Shown here: positions 38,609 through 46,968 of the stretch, piece after piece
How the letters are laid out: every line of letters starts with the position of its first letter
Numbering within the stretch: position 1 is the stretch's first letter
Source: Gilvimarinus polysaccharolyticus
Lineage (GTDB): Bacteria; Pseudomonadota; Gammaproteobacteria; Pseudomonadales; Cellvibrionaceae
DNA: 64,000 bases
Direction: 5' to 3'
Assembly (NCBI RefSeq): GCF_001187555.1
Contig: NZ_LFIJ01000002.1
Span: forward strand, 869,920-933,919
Position numbers and translations under genes: made by a program
The notes under the pieces: model-generated
What the model saw: only the letters and a program-made list of their open reading frames with translations
Databases searched by the model: none
Told to the model about the DNA's origin: nothing

Positions 38609-39226
38609 TTATTCGCGCGAGCGCTTAATCCAGATCAGTAAGCGATTATTGGCCGGCATGGCGTGATCTTGGTGTAAGTGTAGATCATGGCGCAGGGCCG
38701 CTTGAGTGACTTCTTCGATATTGCGAATACCGCTGGCCGGATCGCGCTGGCGCAACATAGCGTCAAAGGCGCGGTTACTCTCGCTGGTAAAATCGCCGTG
38801 GTAATTAAACGGGCCATACAAGGCAAAGATACCGCCTTCGGGTAAGTTTTCGCCCACCAGCTTTAACATGTTTTGCAGCAGTGGCCAGCTGACAATATGT
38901 GCGGTGTTGGCCGAATACGCAGCATCGTACTCGCCGGGCCAGCAAGGCTCGTTTAAGTCTATGGCGATAGGCGGTTTTAAATTGGCGCTGGGCTTGGCCG
39001 CAAGCCAGGCGTTGATGCCGGCATGGTTAACGGGTAGGTCGGCGGTTTGCCAATCCAGATGCGTTAAGGTTTTGGCAAAGTGCACGGCGTGTTGCCCGGT
39101 ACCGCTGCCAATTTCTAATACGGCGCTACGGTCGGCAAAGGCGTCGATTAATAGCTTAAGGATTGGAGTTTTGTTGTTTTCGCAGGCTTGTGAGTAAGGA
39201 GATACTGCTGAGGGGGTGTTAGTCAT
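38609..39226 (-). CDS. DUF938 SAM-dependent methyltransferase-like protein
   Basis: The 205-residue protein matches DUF938: SQACENNKTPIL opens it, AVLEIGSGTGQHAVHFAK is motif I for S-adenosylmethionine, and ANTAHIVSWPLLQNML and FALYGPFNYHGDFTSESNRAFDAML are family segments. It has a Rossmann methyltransferase fold with no known substrate. It probably heads a two-gene transcript with the MAPEG gene. Confidence 0.87.
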   Translation of the reverse strand: MTNTPSAVSPYSQACENNKTPILKLLIDAFADRSAVLEIGSGTGQHAVHFAKTLTHLDWQTADLPVNHAGINAWLAAKPSANLKPPIAIDLNEPCWPGEYDAAYSANTAHIVSWPLLQNMLKLVGENLPEGGIFALYGPFNYHGDFTSESNRAFDAMLRQRDPASGIRNIEEVTQAALRHDLHLHQDHAMPANNRLLIWIKRSRE

Positions 39227-39331
39227 AAAATTGTGATACGCATCTAAAAACAGAGCGTTTACTTTGACGCAATAGCTTAATTAGATCAAGTTTCCACGGA
39301 TATAACCGTTTACATTCTGAGGGAGCTTTTT

Positions 39332-39919
39332 ATGTCAAATAAAGGATTGCTAGCATTTCCTACTGTTTTTATTTTCTTATGTTCATACTCGATTGCGTCA
39401 GAAACTCCGACCGAGAGGGACTTAAAAGAGGCAGAGGCAAGACTTGCAGAGCAGCAATTTGCCGAACAGTACCGTCGTCAGCATCAGGCTCAAAATCAAA
39501 TCCAGCAGCCGGAATATGATGGACCTATGGAGGAGGTTTATACACAAGGGCAGCGGCCGACGACGCCATCAACATATTATCCGAATGTCGGTGATATTGT
39601 AGGGTCTTCGCAGAGTGGTCCACGAAGCTCTCAAGGGAGTGCTTCTTCTGCCCAGCCAAATAACGTCAATGACAATTCTCGTGAGTCAACAAAAAATAAA
39701 ATATGTAAGGCAGAGGCGAAAAAGGCATTTAACACTTGCTATGTTGACCGTATGGAGAATACGAATATAGTGATTTCTGCCTGTTCTGTTGCCGAGTATG
39801 CGTTTGGCCGTAGCGAGTCCTGTCGCCTTCAGAATGAGCGGTGGAAAGAAAGTGCTATCTTAATTTGTAACAATGTCGAGCTTGATTATTATATTTATAA
39901 TTGTCCGGAGGCATTATGA
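39332..39919 (+). CDS. Exported cysteine-containing protein, unknown
   Basis: I do not recognise this 195-residue protein. It has a signal peptide (about 1-22), a charged helical stretch (ERDLKEAEARLAEQQFAEQYRRQ), a low-complexity Gln/Ser/Pro/Asn region (45-120) and a C-terminal domain with six cysteines (KICKAEAKKAFNTC, ISACSV, ESCRL, LICNN, YNCPE), suggesting disulfide bonds in the periplasm. The start has GAGGGAG about six bases upstream. It overlaps the next gene by four bases (ATGA), so the two are coupled. Confidence 0.7.
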   Translation: MSNKGLLAFPTVFIFLCSYSIASETPTERDLKEAEARLAEQQFAEQYRRQHQAQNQIQQPEYDGPMEEVYTQGQRPTTPSTYYPNVGDIVGSSQSGPRSSQGSASSAQPNNVNDNSRESTKNKICKAEAKKAFNTCYVDRMENTNIVISACSVAEYAFGRSESCRLQNERWKESAILICNNVELDYYIYNCPEAL

Positions 39920-40806
39920 ATCACTCGGAGAGTATCAATAAAAATAGGATTAAAGTTGGCAGCGTGATTGCGTTTCTAGTGCTGGCAGCGGTGTTACTTG
40001 TTTTGTGGTCAGGCCAGCTGAACGGCCTATCCTTACAGCTTGGCCTTAAGCACACGAATAAACCCGAGCCAGTGGAGCATAGTGTAGGTGTGAATGGGAC
40101 AGAACAAACTCAGGAGTTTGGTCCGGTCGTTGCGGACGCGGAGGTGCGGGAAGTCGGCGAACCCATGGGTGAATTACTCAGACGGTATGAACACAGACAG
40201 GCCGAGTACGAGCAATATGTAGTGCCGTGGGAGCGACAGCACGGGTATATACCTTTAGACCAGCGATCTGTTTATGAGGGGTACTCCATCTCAACCCTTG
40301 AGGCATTAGGCGATGAGGGTGATTTGGCGGCATTATATGTACTCGCCAAAAAATTGGATGACATGGCTACTCAATCGACGGGAAATCCTGATCGATGGGA
40401 GCATTACAACAAGCGTGCTAAGGCTATTCGTGAAGAGGCAATAACCCTAGGTGCGACTGAGCCTTTGGTTAGCGCAGGGCGTATGGCAGAACGTGGAGTT
40501 AGCGGTTTATTTCGCGGTACAGATGAAGAGATTAAACCTGAATTTATTCAGGCGGCAACTTACTATTATGCAGCACTAAAGCTGGGGGATTTACGGGCGC
40601 CTCAACCTATAAAGTCTATGTATGAGGGTGAGCCTGCCATGCTTAAAAATCACTGGCCTGAAATCGATCAAAAATCTGATGACTTAGTGGCGAGTATTCG
40701 GGCCTCGCAAGTAGAGCTAGGTATCGAAACCGAGCCACAGATGCCTGAAATTGTCGAATGGAGCTATCAGTGGCTGTTGGACAACTTTGTGGAGGTTGGG
40801 CCTTAA
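39916..40806 (+). CDS. Single-TM periplasmic-facing protein, unknown
   Basis: The 296-residue product begins at the ATG at 39916 behind CCGGAGGCATT, sharing ATGA with the upstream stop. It has one TM helix (about 14-36), an acidic linker and a helical domain (about 95-296) with EALGDEGDLAALYVLAKKLDD and AATYYYAALKLGDLRAP. These resemble Sel1/TPR-like alpha-hairpins, but the match is weak. No family is recognised. Pairing with the exported cysteine protein suggests a shared envelope role. Confidence 0.65.
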   Translation: MNHSESINKNRIKVGSVIAFLVLAAVLLVLWSGQLNGLSLQLGLKHTNKPEPVEHSVGVNGTEQTQEFGPVVADAEVREVGEPMGELLRRYEHRQAEYEQYVVPWERQHGYIPLDQRSVYEGYSISTLEALGDEGDLAALYVLAKKLDDMATQSTGNPDRWEHYNKRAKAIREEAITLGATEPLVSAGRMAERGVSGLFRGTDEEIKPEFIQAATYYYAALKLGDLRAPQPIKSMYEGEPAMLKNHWPEIDQKSDDLVASIRASQVELGIETEPQMPEIVEWSYQWLLDNFVEVGP

Positions 40807-40860
40807 CGCTGAAAATACTCCGCGATATTTTTTCAGTGTATTATTAATTGAGAAATGTGA

Positions 40861-40895
40861 CCCCAAGCAGTGCAAGAAATAATGACGGCTTGGGG
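40861..40895 (-). terminator. Probable terminator after the redoxin gene
   Basis: CCCCAAGC (40861-40868) and GCTTGGGG (40888-40895) are exact complements with a 19-base loop, just past the end of the minus-strand redoxin gene. The trailing T run is weak. Confidence 0.4.
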
Positions 40896-40901
40896 AGGTG
40901 C

Positions 40902-41516
40902 CTAATACTTAACACTACAACCATAGGCGCGGGTGGCCGGCGCGGCGACAGGCTGGCCAGCCATTGCCGAATCGAGTGCCGCGACTAAGTAGTTGTGCGA
41001 GTCGGGAATCACCGCCGGGTTGGCCGAGTCGTTATCGTCGATTGCTCCGGCGTAAACGATTTTGCCTTCAGGGTTAATGACAAACATATGGGGCGTCGTT
41101 TTGGCGCCATAGTCGCGACCCATATTGCCGTCGGGATCTAACAAAAAGGCGGCACTGGCGTTTAGCGTGTGACTGCTCGCTTCGGTTATGGCTTCAGTCG
41201 GCTCTAGGTAGCCCTGCTTGCCTTTGGCCGATGAAATAACGGTTAGCCAGTTAACGTCTTGCTCGGTGTATTTTTTTTGCAGTGCTTGCATATTGCCGCT
41301 GCCGTAATGTTTGCGCACGTAGGGGCAGTCTTTATTAAACCACTCCAACACTAACCACTCACCTTTATAATCGGCCAGCGAGTGCATGTTGCCCGCCGCG
41401 TCGATTTCAGAAAAACTTGGTGCAGGCTCGCCGGGGGTGGCGACTGCAAAACTAAAGCTGGGCAAAGCCAATGCAGCGGCAAATAACAGCGGGCGGATCG
41501 GGTTACGAATGCTCAT
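40902..41516 (-). CDS. Periplasmic redoxin (thioredoxin-fold) protein
   Basis: The 204-residue protein has a signal peptide (about 1-24) and an AhpC/TSA-redoxin fold: PGEPAPSFSEIDAAG, WLVLEWFNKDCPYVRKHY (Cys in the active-site position, CPYV in place of CxxC), TTPHMFVINPEGKIVYAG (the cis-Pro loop). The second cysteine lies near the C-terminus (YGCSVKY). This layout is typical of redoxins encoded with DsbD-like reductases. It is 20 bp downstream of the DsbD gene and is probably its electron acceptor. Confidence 0.87.
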   Translation of the reverse strand: MSIRNPIRPLLFAAALALPSFSFAVATPGEPAPSFSEIDAAGNMHSLADYKGEWLVLEWFNKDCPYVRKHYGSGNMQALQKKYTEQDVNWLTVISSAKGKQGYLEPTEAITEASSHTLNASAAFLLDPDGNMGRDYGAKTTPHMFVINPEGKIVYAGAIDDNDSANPAVIPDSHNYLVAALDSAMAGQPVAAPATRAYGCSVKY

Positions 41517-41536
41517 ATTGGGTCTCCAAGGTTAGC

Positions 41537-43555
41537 TTATTCACTATCAAACAGCTTGTTGATCATGCGCTCTTGCAGCAGCTGCGGCAACAGTTGCGCC
41601 TGCTGGGCACCCGCAGGATACCAGGCGTAAACGGGTAGCGAGTTGCGCCCAAGTGCCTCTAACGCTGCGGTAATTTCTGGATCAAAGCGAGTCCAGTCGG
41701 CGCGTATCGCCAGGACATTATGCCGCGTAAATAATGCGCGGGTGTGATCGGTTTCTAACACCAGCTTTTTATTCACTTGGCAGGTAATGCACCAGGCGGC
41801 GGTGTAATCAATAAACACGGCTCGGCCTTGTGCGCGGGCCTCGGCAATAGCGGTTTTATCGTAGCTTTGCCATAGTTCACTGGTGGTTTGTGGCGCGGGT
41901 GCTTCGGCCTGCATAATCGCTGTGCCTGCGGTAACAATAGCGACAAGGGCGATGACGATGGCCAGTAATGATCGAATACGGCCAGCATCGCGCGCCAGCC
42001 ATAACGTAAAGGCCAGGGCAAGCAACAGTGAGGTGCCGAGCACCCAGCCGATGTCACCCACCAGTTTACCCAGTACCCATAACAACCAAATCACTGTGGC
42101 GTACAACGGAAACGCAAACAACTGCCGCAAGGTGTCCATCCATGGGCCGGGTTTGGGTAAGCGTTTAAGCAATGCAGGTGATGCGCTTAGCAGTAAAAAA
42201 GGTGCGGCTAAGCCTGCGCCAAGCCCAATAAATATCGCCAGCGCTTGCAGCGTGGGTAATACCGCGGCCGCGCCTAATGCGGCACCCATAAAAGGCCCAG
42301 TGCAGGGCGCGGCGATAAATACTGCCAGCACGCCGGTGGCAAAGGCGCCGCCGCGCGAGCCACCGGCCAAGTTCATGAGGCGGTGGCCAAACTCAAACAC
42401 GCCGCTAAACGATAATGCCATAAGCCAAAATAATACTGCCAGCGCCAATACCACCGGCGCCGATTGCAGTTGAAAACCCCAGCCGATAGCGCTGCCGCCT
42501 GCGCGTAGTATGAGCAACAGTGCGCCCAGTAAGGTAAACGTTGTCAGTACTCCGGCGCTGTACAGTAAGCCTTCGCGTATCCGCTCGGCGCGGCTTACTC
42601 CCGGTTGCATCAGGCTAAACACTTTGATGGACAACACCGGAAACACGCAGGGCATTAAATTGAGAATAACGCCGCCGGCGAAAGCCGCCAGTAACAGAAG
42701 CCACAGCGCCGAGTTGCCGGCAGCTGTTGTCGGGGGCGCTACGGGGTTGAGTGGGACACTGTCAAACTGCCAAGCGCGGCCCTCTTGGGCGATGACAAAA
42801 CCACTCGTTTTTGGTGCGCTAACACCGGGCTGGGTGACAAAGCGCAGCGTATAACCCGAGTTGGTTTGGCTCACGCGGGGTTGCTGGGCGCCAAGCCAAT
42901 CGCCATTTAACGGAAACACCTCTGGCGCGACGCCTTTGCCGGTGATGCTTAGGCTAGCGCTGTCAGTCGTCGCTGTCAGGGAGTTAGGTTGCCAAGGGCT
43001 ATTGGCCCCCGCCTGTGGTACCCGCGCGTTAAAAGTATCAAGTAACGCTTTATCGGGCTCGGCCCATTGTGTGGTATCGGCTACTGGCCATGCCCCCTTG
43101 ATTTGACCAAAACCCGGAATACAGTCGACTTTGCACACCAGCCACTCAAGGTTTACTTCCAGCTCAACGGTGCTTGCGCCCGCCTCTGGGGTGATCTCAA
43201 ATAAATAAGCGACATTGCCTTGGTAGCCGAGATTGGTTAAGTGCTCGATGTTCAATCGTGTCGGAAACGGCCATTTGATGGCGCCGCTGTGAGCGCCTTT
43301 GCTGGTGATATCAAAGCGCGGTGCAGCGCCCGAGTCGCCAGCATTTTGCCAGTACACATGCCAGTGCGGATCGACCTCAAAGTAAAAGCCGACGGTTGTA
43401 CTTTGGTCTGAGGCAAATTGACTGGGTACGAGTAAGCGCACCTTAACGTGATCGCCCGAAGCCTCGGTGGTGGCGCCTGCCGATTGACACGCCACACCTA
43501 GCAGCAGTGCGAATAGCATTACAGGTTTTAACCAGCGACGGATCATGAGGTTCAC
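41537..43555 (-). CDS. DsbD-like thiol:disulfide interchange protein
   Basis: This 672-residue protein moves reducing power from cytoplasmic thioredoxin to the periplasm. It has a signal sequence, an N-terminal DsbD/DsbC_N-like beta domain (about 35-265; VCKVDC cysteine pair), a DsbD membrane core of about eight helices (about 280-545) with the paired cysteines in NLMPCVFPVLSIKV and AAPCTGP, and a C-terminal thioredoxin domain (about 555-672; DYTAAWCITCQVNK). The architecture matches the ScsB-like/DsbD branch. It forms an operon with the redoxin gene. Confidence 0.92.
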   Translation of the reverse strand: MNLMIRRWLKPVMLFALLLGVACQSAGATTEASGDHVKVRLLVPSQFASDQSTTVGFYFEVDPHWHVYWQNAGDSGAAPRFDITSKGAHSGAIKWPFPTRLNIEHLTNLGYQGNVAYLFEITPEAGASTVELEVNLEWLVCKVDCIPGFGQIKGAWPVADTTQWAEPDKALLDTFNARVPQAGANSPWQPNSLTATTDSASLSITGKGVAPEVFPLNGDWLGAQQPRVSQTNSGYTLRFVTQPGVSAPKTSGFVIAQEGRAWQFDSVPLNPVAPPTTAAGNSALWLLLLAAFAGGVILNLMPCVFPVLSIKVFSLMQPGVSRAERIREGLLYSAGVLTTFTLLGALLLILRAGGSAIGWGFQLQSAPVVLALAVLFWLMALSFSGVFEFGHRLMNLAGGSRGGAFATGVLAVFIAAPCTGPFMGAALGAAAVLPTLQALAIFIGLGAGLAAPFLLLSASPALLKRLPKPGPWMDTLRQLFAFPLYATVIWLLWVLGKLVGDIGWVLGTSLLLALAFTLWLARDAGRIRSLLAIVIALVAIVTAGTAIMQAEAPAPQTTSELWQSYDKTAIAEARAQGRAVFIDYTAAWCITCQVNKKLVLETDHTRALFTRHNVLAIRADWTRFDPEITAALEALGRNSLPVYAWYPAGAQQAQLLPQLLQERMINKLFDSE

Positions 43556-43722
43556 CCAAATAAAAACATTTAGTTATAAAAGCTGTGCTGTCATAAAACG
43601 ATAACAGCTATCAATCACGATAACCTACCGCAAAAAATCAAAAACAACACGTCACCCTGCAGGATCTCGTTTGAGGCCTTGCGGCGAATGATTGACTTTA
43701 CCAGCCGACGATAGGAAAAAGT

Positions 43723-44976
43723 ATGAAACGCACCGTTTTTCGTTGTAGTGCGCTGATTGCTGCGCTAATGCTTACACTGCTTACGCATCGGGCCGCCGCC
43801 GCACCGGACGGGGTTGCCCCATATATAGAGTTACAGCGCGAACTGTTTTTGGCCGGCCTGTATTTGGCTGAGCCTGCCACCAGTGCGCAACAGGCGATTG
43901 CGCAGTACGGTTCGCGGTCGATGGAAATTCGTTTTGTCGCCGATCAGATGACGGCAGGTAAGCTGTCGCGTTTGTTTTTACAGAGCATCGCTATTAATAA
44001 CTCAGTTGCGGCGCAGCGCGCCAGTGGTAAATCATTGGCGACATTTTTTAATGCCTTTAAAGGAAGCTTGCGGGCGGGGGATATTCTCGCCATTAGTGAG
44101 CGCACCGATGGCGGCGGCGTCAATGTTTACCTTAACCAGCAGCCTCTAGTGAATATAACCGACCCTAACTTTTTTAATTTGTTGTTGGCGACTTGGATTG
44201 GTTCGGTGCCGCCCAGCCGAGAATTCAAGCATGCCTTGCTGGGTAACTCGGCACCAGGGGATATCGTGCGTTATATCCAGCTATCAACGGCAGAAGATCG
44301 TTTGAGCTTGGTGGAGCAATGGCAAAACCCAGCTCCAGTGGTTGCGAATACGGCTGAGCCTATTCAGGCTCCGGCGCAGCAGTCTGTATCAACGGTTCCG
44401 ACGCAAGCGGCATCTAGTGTTGCCAGCGAGCAAGCCGAGCGGCAGTTAAGCATTGCGGCAATACCCGAGCCTGTAGCCGATGCCGCTAAGCCTGCGCCGC
44501 CCACACCTGTTGCGGCAAACCCTCTTGCCATAGAGTCCGAGCTTGAAGATGAGGCGGTGGAGTTAGGCGTAGCCTCGATAGCCTCTAACCCGCTATTGGC
44601 TGAGGCGAGCCAAAGCATGGCGCTCAGTGCAAGCCCAGAGCCAGAAGAGGATTTACCCGATTTTTCGGTGCAATCGCTTGAGCTATTACAAGATTACACC
44701 GCGCAGCTGGTGGCGCTGACCCACGCAGAGATCAAATACCCACGCCGCGCCATGAAGTTGCAGCAAACGGGCAGTGTGCGGATGGCGGTGGTGTTGGGCA
44801 GCAAAGGAGCAGTGCTTGAAGTGCAGCCGCTGTTGGAGTCGGGCTATAAACAGCTGGATGATGCGGTGCGTCGCGCCATAGAAAACGCGGCCCCTTACCC
44901 GGCGATTCCCGCAGGCTTAATGACCGAACATTTTGAGTTTGTCTTTCCCATTACCTTTATGTTGGAGCATTCTTAA
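43723..44976 (+). CDS. Chalcone-isomerase-like domain fused to a TonB C-terminal domain
   Basis: The 417-residue protein has a signal peptide (about 1-27) and a chalcone-isomerase-like domain (about 30-185; LFLAGLYLAEPATSAQQAI, MEIRFVADQMTAGKLSRLF, GGVNVYLNQQPLVNITDPNFFNLLLATWIG, FKHALLG). An Ala/Pro/Glu-rich linker (about 195-310) leads to a TonB C-terminal domain (about 325-417; AEIKYPRRAMKLQQTGSVRMAVVL). TonB normally spans the inner membrane by an N-terminal anchor; here only a cleavable-looking signal is seen, so the protein may be free in the periplasm. Function unknown; the fusion is the notable point. Confidence 0.78.
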   Translation: MKRTVFRCSALIAALMLTLLTHRAAAAPDGVAPYIELQRELFLAGLYLAEPATSAQQAIAQYGSRSMEIRFVADQMTAGKLSRLFLQSIAINNSVAAQRASGKSLATFFNAFKGSLRAGDILAISERTDGGGVNVYLNQQPLVNITDPNFFNLLLATWIGSVPPSREFKHALLGNSAPGDIVRYIQLSTAEDRLSLVEQWQNPAPVVANTAEPIQAPAQQSVSTVPTQAASSVASEQAERQLSIAAIPEPVADAAKPAPPTPVAANPLAIESELEDEAVELGVASIASNPLLAEASQSMALSASPEPEEDLPDFSVQSLELLQDYTAQLVALTHAEIKYPRRAMKLQQTGSVRMAVVLGSKGAVLEVQPLLESGYKQLDDAVRRAIENAAPYPAIPAGLMTEHFEFVFPITFMLEHS

Positions 44977-45049
44977 TAGCGGTTTGGGTAGGTAGCTATA
45001 GAGGAGCTGGTCTATACTCAGGCTATGTAATACCCAATCTGAGTAAATT

Positions 45050-46876
45050 ATGGCTAATAACAGCACTTTGCTGCTTATCTTAGCGCAGGTTCTGGTGGTT
45101 GCCGTTATTGCCGCCATTTTTCTGGGACTGCTGCTGTGGCGTGTACGCCGCCGTTACCGGCGGCTGCTTAGCGTCTATGCCACGCTCAAGCGCGAGGTGG
45201 ATCAAGGCGATAGCGCATCGGCGGAACACTCTGCTACTGACCCGTCATCGGCGGTGCGAATCGATTGGCCCACCCTAGAGGCCGATGCGCTGGCTCGTTA
45301 TCAAGCCTTTGCTCAGAAAACCTTGGGTGATTACAGCGTTGACGATCCCTTTAGCGCACGCATTGCCTCGATCCGCTATCACTACCTACAGGCTGAGCAG
45401 CAAGCCGAAAGTTCACATACAGAGCATGAGCGCTGGCAACTGCTAGAGAAAGCGTTGTCCAAGCTGGTCAGTATTATCGTCAGTAGTGGCAAACCATTAG
45501 AGGCTCACGACGCGGATAAAATCTCACTGCTGCGCGAGCGCATGAAAGCCTTAAAAAACGTTGAAAAAAGCAACGCCGATCTGCGTGGGCAAAACCAGCG
45601 CTACGATGATGAGCTTAAAAGACTGCGTCAGTACTATCAAAAATATCGCGCAATACTGGCCGAGGCCGGTGCTCCTAGTATTGATGAAGGTGCAACGGCG
45701 CACAGTAATAACGCCACAATAGGCTTAAACGAAGCCCATGAGAATCAGCGCCAATTAGTTGATGATATGCATGGCCATATAAACAGTGAACCGCATAAAA
45801 CGATCTATCAAACTCGCGAGGGTGTGCACGAACAGGTAGATGAGCTAAAAGCCGGCGTGACAGATTACGATAAAAATCTAGCAAAATTACACCAATCATT
45901 GCACCAAAACTCAGAGCTAGACAAGCTGACAGTAATAGAAAGCCTGCGAGGCAATAACCATCGACAACGTAATACCATTACTAACTTATACCAAGAGCTA
46001 AACGAGCTACGACATTCACTTAATGATAAGTCGAGTGATAAAAACGAACAGACAAAATCGTTAGAGCGAATGTTAAATGAGTGCGAAAGCTGCATTGCTA
46101 CTTTGGAAAGCGAGGTGGCTTATTTGCAAGAAGCCCTTGAGCAGAGTGAGGCCGAGGCAGAAAAAAATGCCAACTTGCAGCCGGATGACGGCATAGTGCT
46201 GGCCGAAGTGTTGTTAGATTTTTCGAAGAAAGTGGTTGAAAATACCAATCCAGATGAGGTGTTGGCAGAGGTGGCCGATACTTTTGCGCAATTAAATTTA
46301 CCTTATATGATAGGGATAACTTTTGCTGGCAAGACGGATTTTAGCGGCTCGGCCAATTTAGATAATGCATTGCTGCGAAAAAAGCTAGCTGATATCTCCG
46401 GCTCTAGCTTTCAAGAGCGCAATACCGAAGGGCTATTTTTTTCGCGACCTTGTTTGCAGGTGTTTATCCCCGAAGAGGCACTGGTCGATTTTGATTTTAA
46501 AGAGTTGACGCATGTTTTAGAGGTAATGCATACACTGGTTAAACTGCAGTTGCAGCAACATTTAGTGCGTAAAAAATTAGCGGGGCAAAAGAGAAAAGTG
46601 TCATTGTTAGCCGACCAAATACGTACTGGGGTTGCTAATATTGATATTCAGTACGCGTATCAAACCGAAGAAGTTAAAAATATTGTGGCATCTTTTCTGG
46701 GCGAACTTGAAGAGTTGTTGCCGGGATTGGGCTTAGATGACGAGATACATGCAGTATACAAAAATATATTGGATGAGACGCAGCAGCGGTTTGCGTTGTT
46801 ACACGAAGCCGGTTCGAGTATCGATAATGAATTTTCGCGCCTGTCGGTTTCACTGGATGAATTACTGCAGCAATAA
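45050..46876 (+). CDS. Membrane-anchored coiled-coil protein, unknown
   Basis: The 608-residue protein has one TM helix (about 8-30) followed by a basic RVRRRYRR stretch, which places the rest in the cytoplasm. Long charged helices follow (about 120-400; for example KALKNVEKSNADLRGQNQRYDDELKRL cut by turns, and SLERMLNECESCIATLESEVAYLQEALEQSE), typical of coiled coil. A globular C-terminal part (about 395-500) has alternating strands and helices resembling a GAF-type fold (weak), and a final helical bundle ends it. I recognise no named family. A scaffold or chemoreceptor-like signalling role is speculation. Confidence 0.7.
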   Translation: MANNSTLLLILAQVLVVAVIAAIFLGLLLWRVRRRYRRLLSVYATLKREVDQGDSASAEHSATDPSSAVRIDWPTLEADALARYQAFAQKTLGDYSVDDPFSARIASIRYHYLQAEQQAESSHTEHERWQLLEKALSKLVSIIVSSGKPLEAHDADKISLLRERMKALKNVEKSNADLRGQNQRYDDELKRLRQYYQKYRAILAEAGAPSIDEGATAHSNNATIGLNEAHENQRQLVDDMHGHINSEPHKTIYQTREGVHEQVDELKAGVTDYDKNLAKLHQSLHQNSELDKLTVIESLRGNNHRQRNTITNLYQELNELRHSLNDKSSDKNEQTKSLERMLNECESCIATLESEVAYLQEALEQSEAEAEKNANLQPDDGIVLAEVLLDFSKKVVENTNPDEVLAEVADTFAQLNLPYMIGITFAGKTDFSGSANLDNALLRKKLADISGSSFQERNTEGLFFSRPCLQVFIPEEALVDFDFKELTHVLEVMHTLVKLQLQQHLVRKKLAGQKRKVSLLADQIRTGVANIDIQYAYQTEEVKNIVASFLGELEELLPGLGLDDEIHAVYKNILDETQQRFALLHEAGSSIDNEFSRLSVSLDELLQQ

Positions 46877-46902
46877 TGACAGCACAGAGTTGTTGGGGGC
46901 GA

Positions 46903-46940
46903 GCTAGATCGTTTAAAACTATTTATTTAAACGATCTAGC
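46903..46940. terminator. Strong inverted repeat between convergent genes
   Basis: GCTAGATCGTTTAAA (46903-46917) and TTTAAACGATCTAGC (46926-46940) are perfect 15-base complements with an eight-base loop. It lies between the convergent coiled-coil gene and serA. No long T run follows on either strand, but position suggests bidirectional termination. Confidence 0.55.
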
Positions 46941-46968
46941 GTCAGAGGCCTAATAAAAAGTAGCGTTA

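Noticed and set aside
46903-46940. Transposon terminal inverted repeat
   Set aside because: The two arms are adjacent, no transposase or target duplication is present, and the position between convergent genes fits a terminator.
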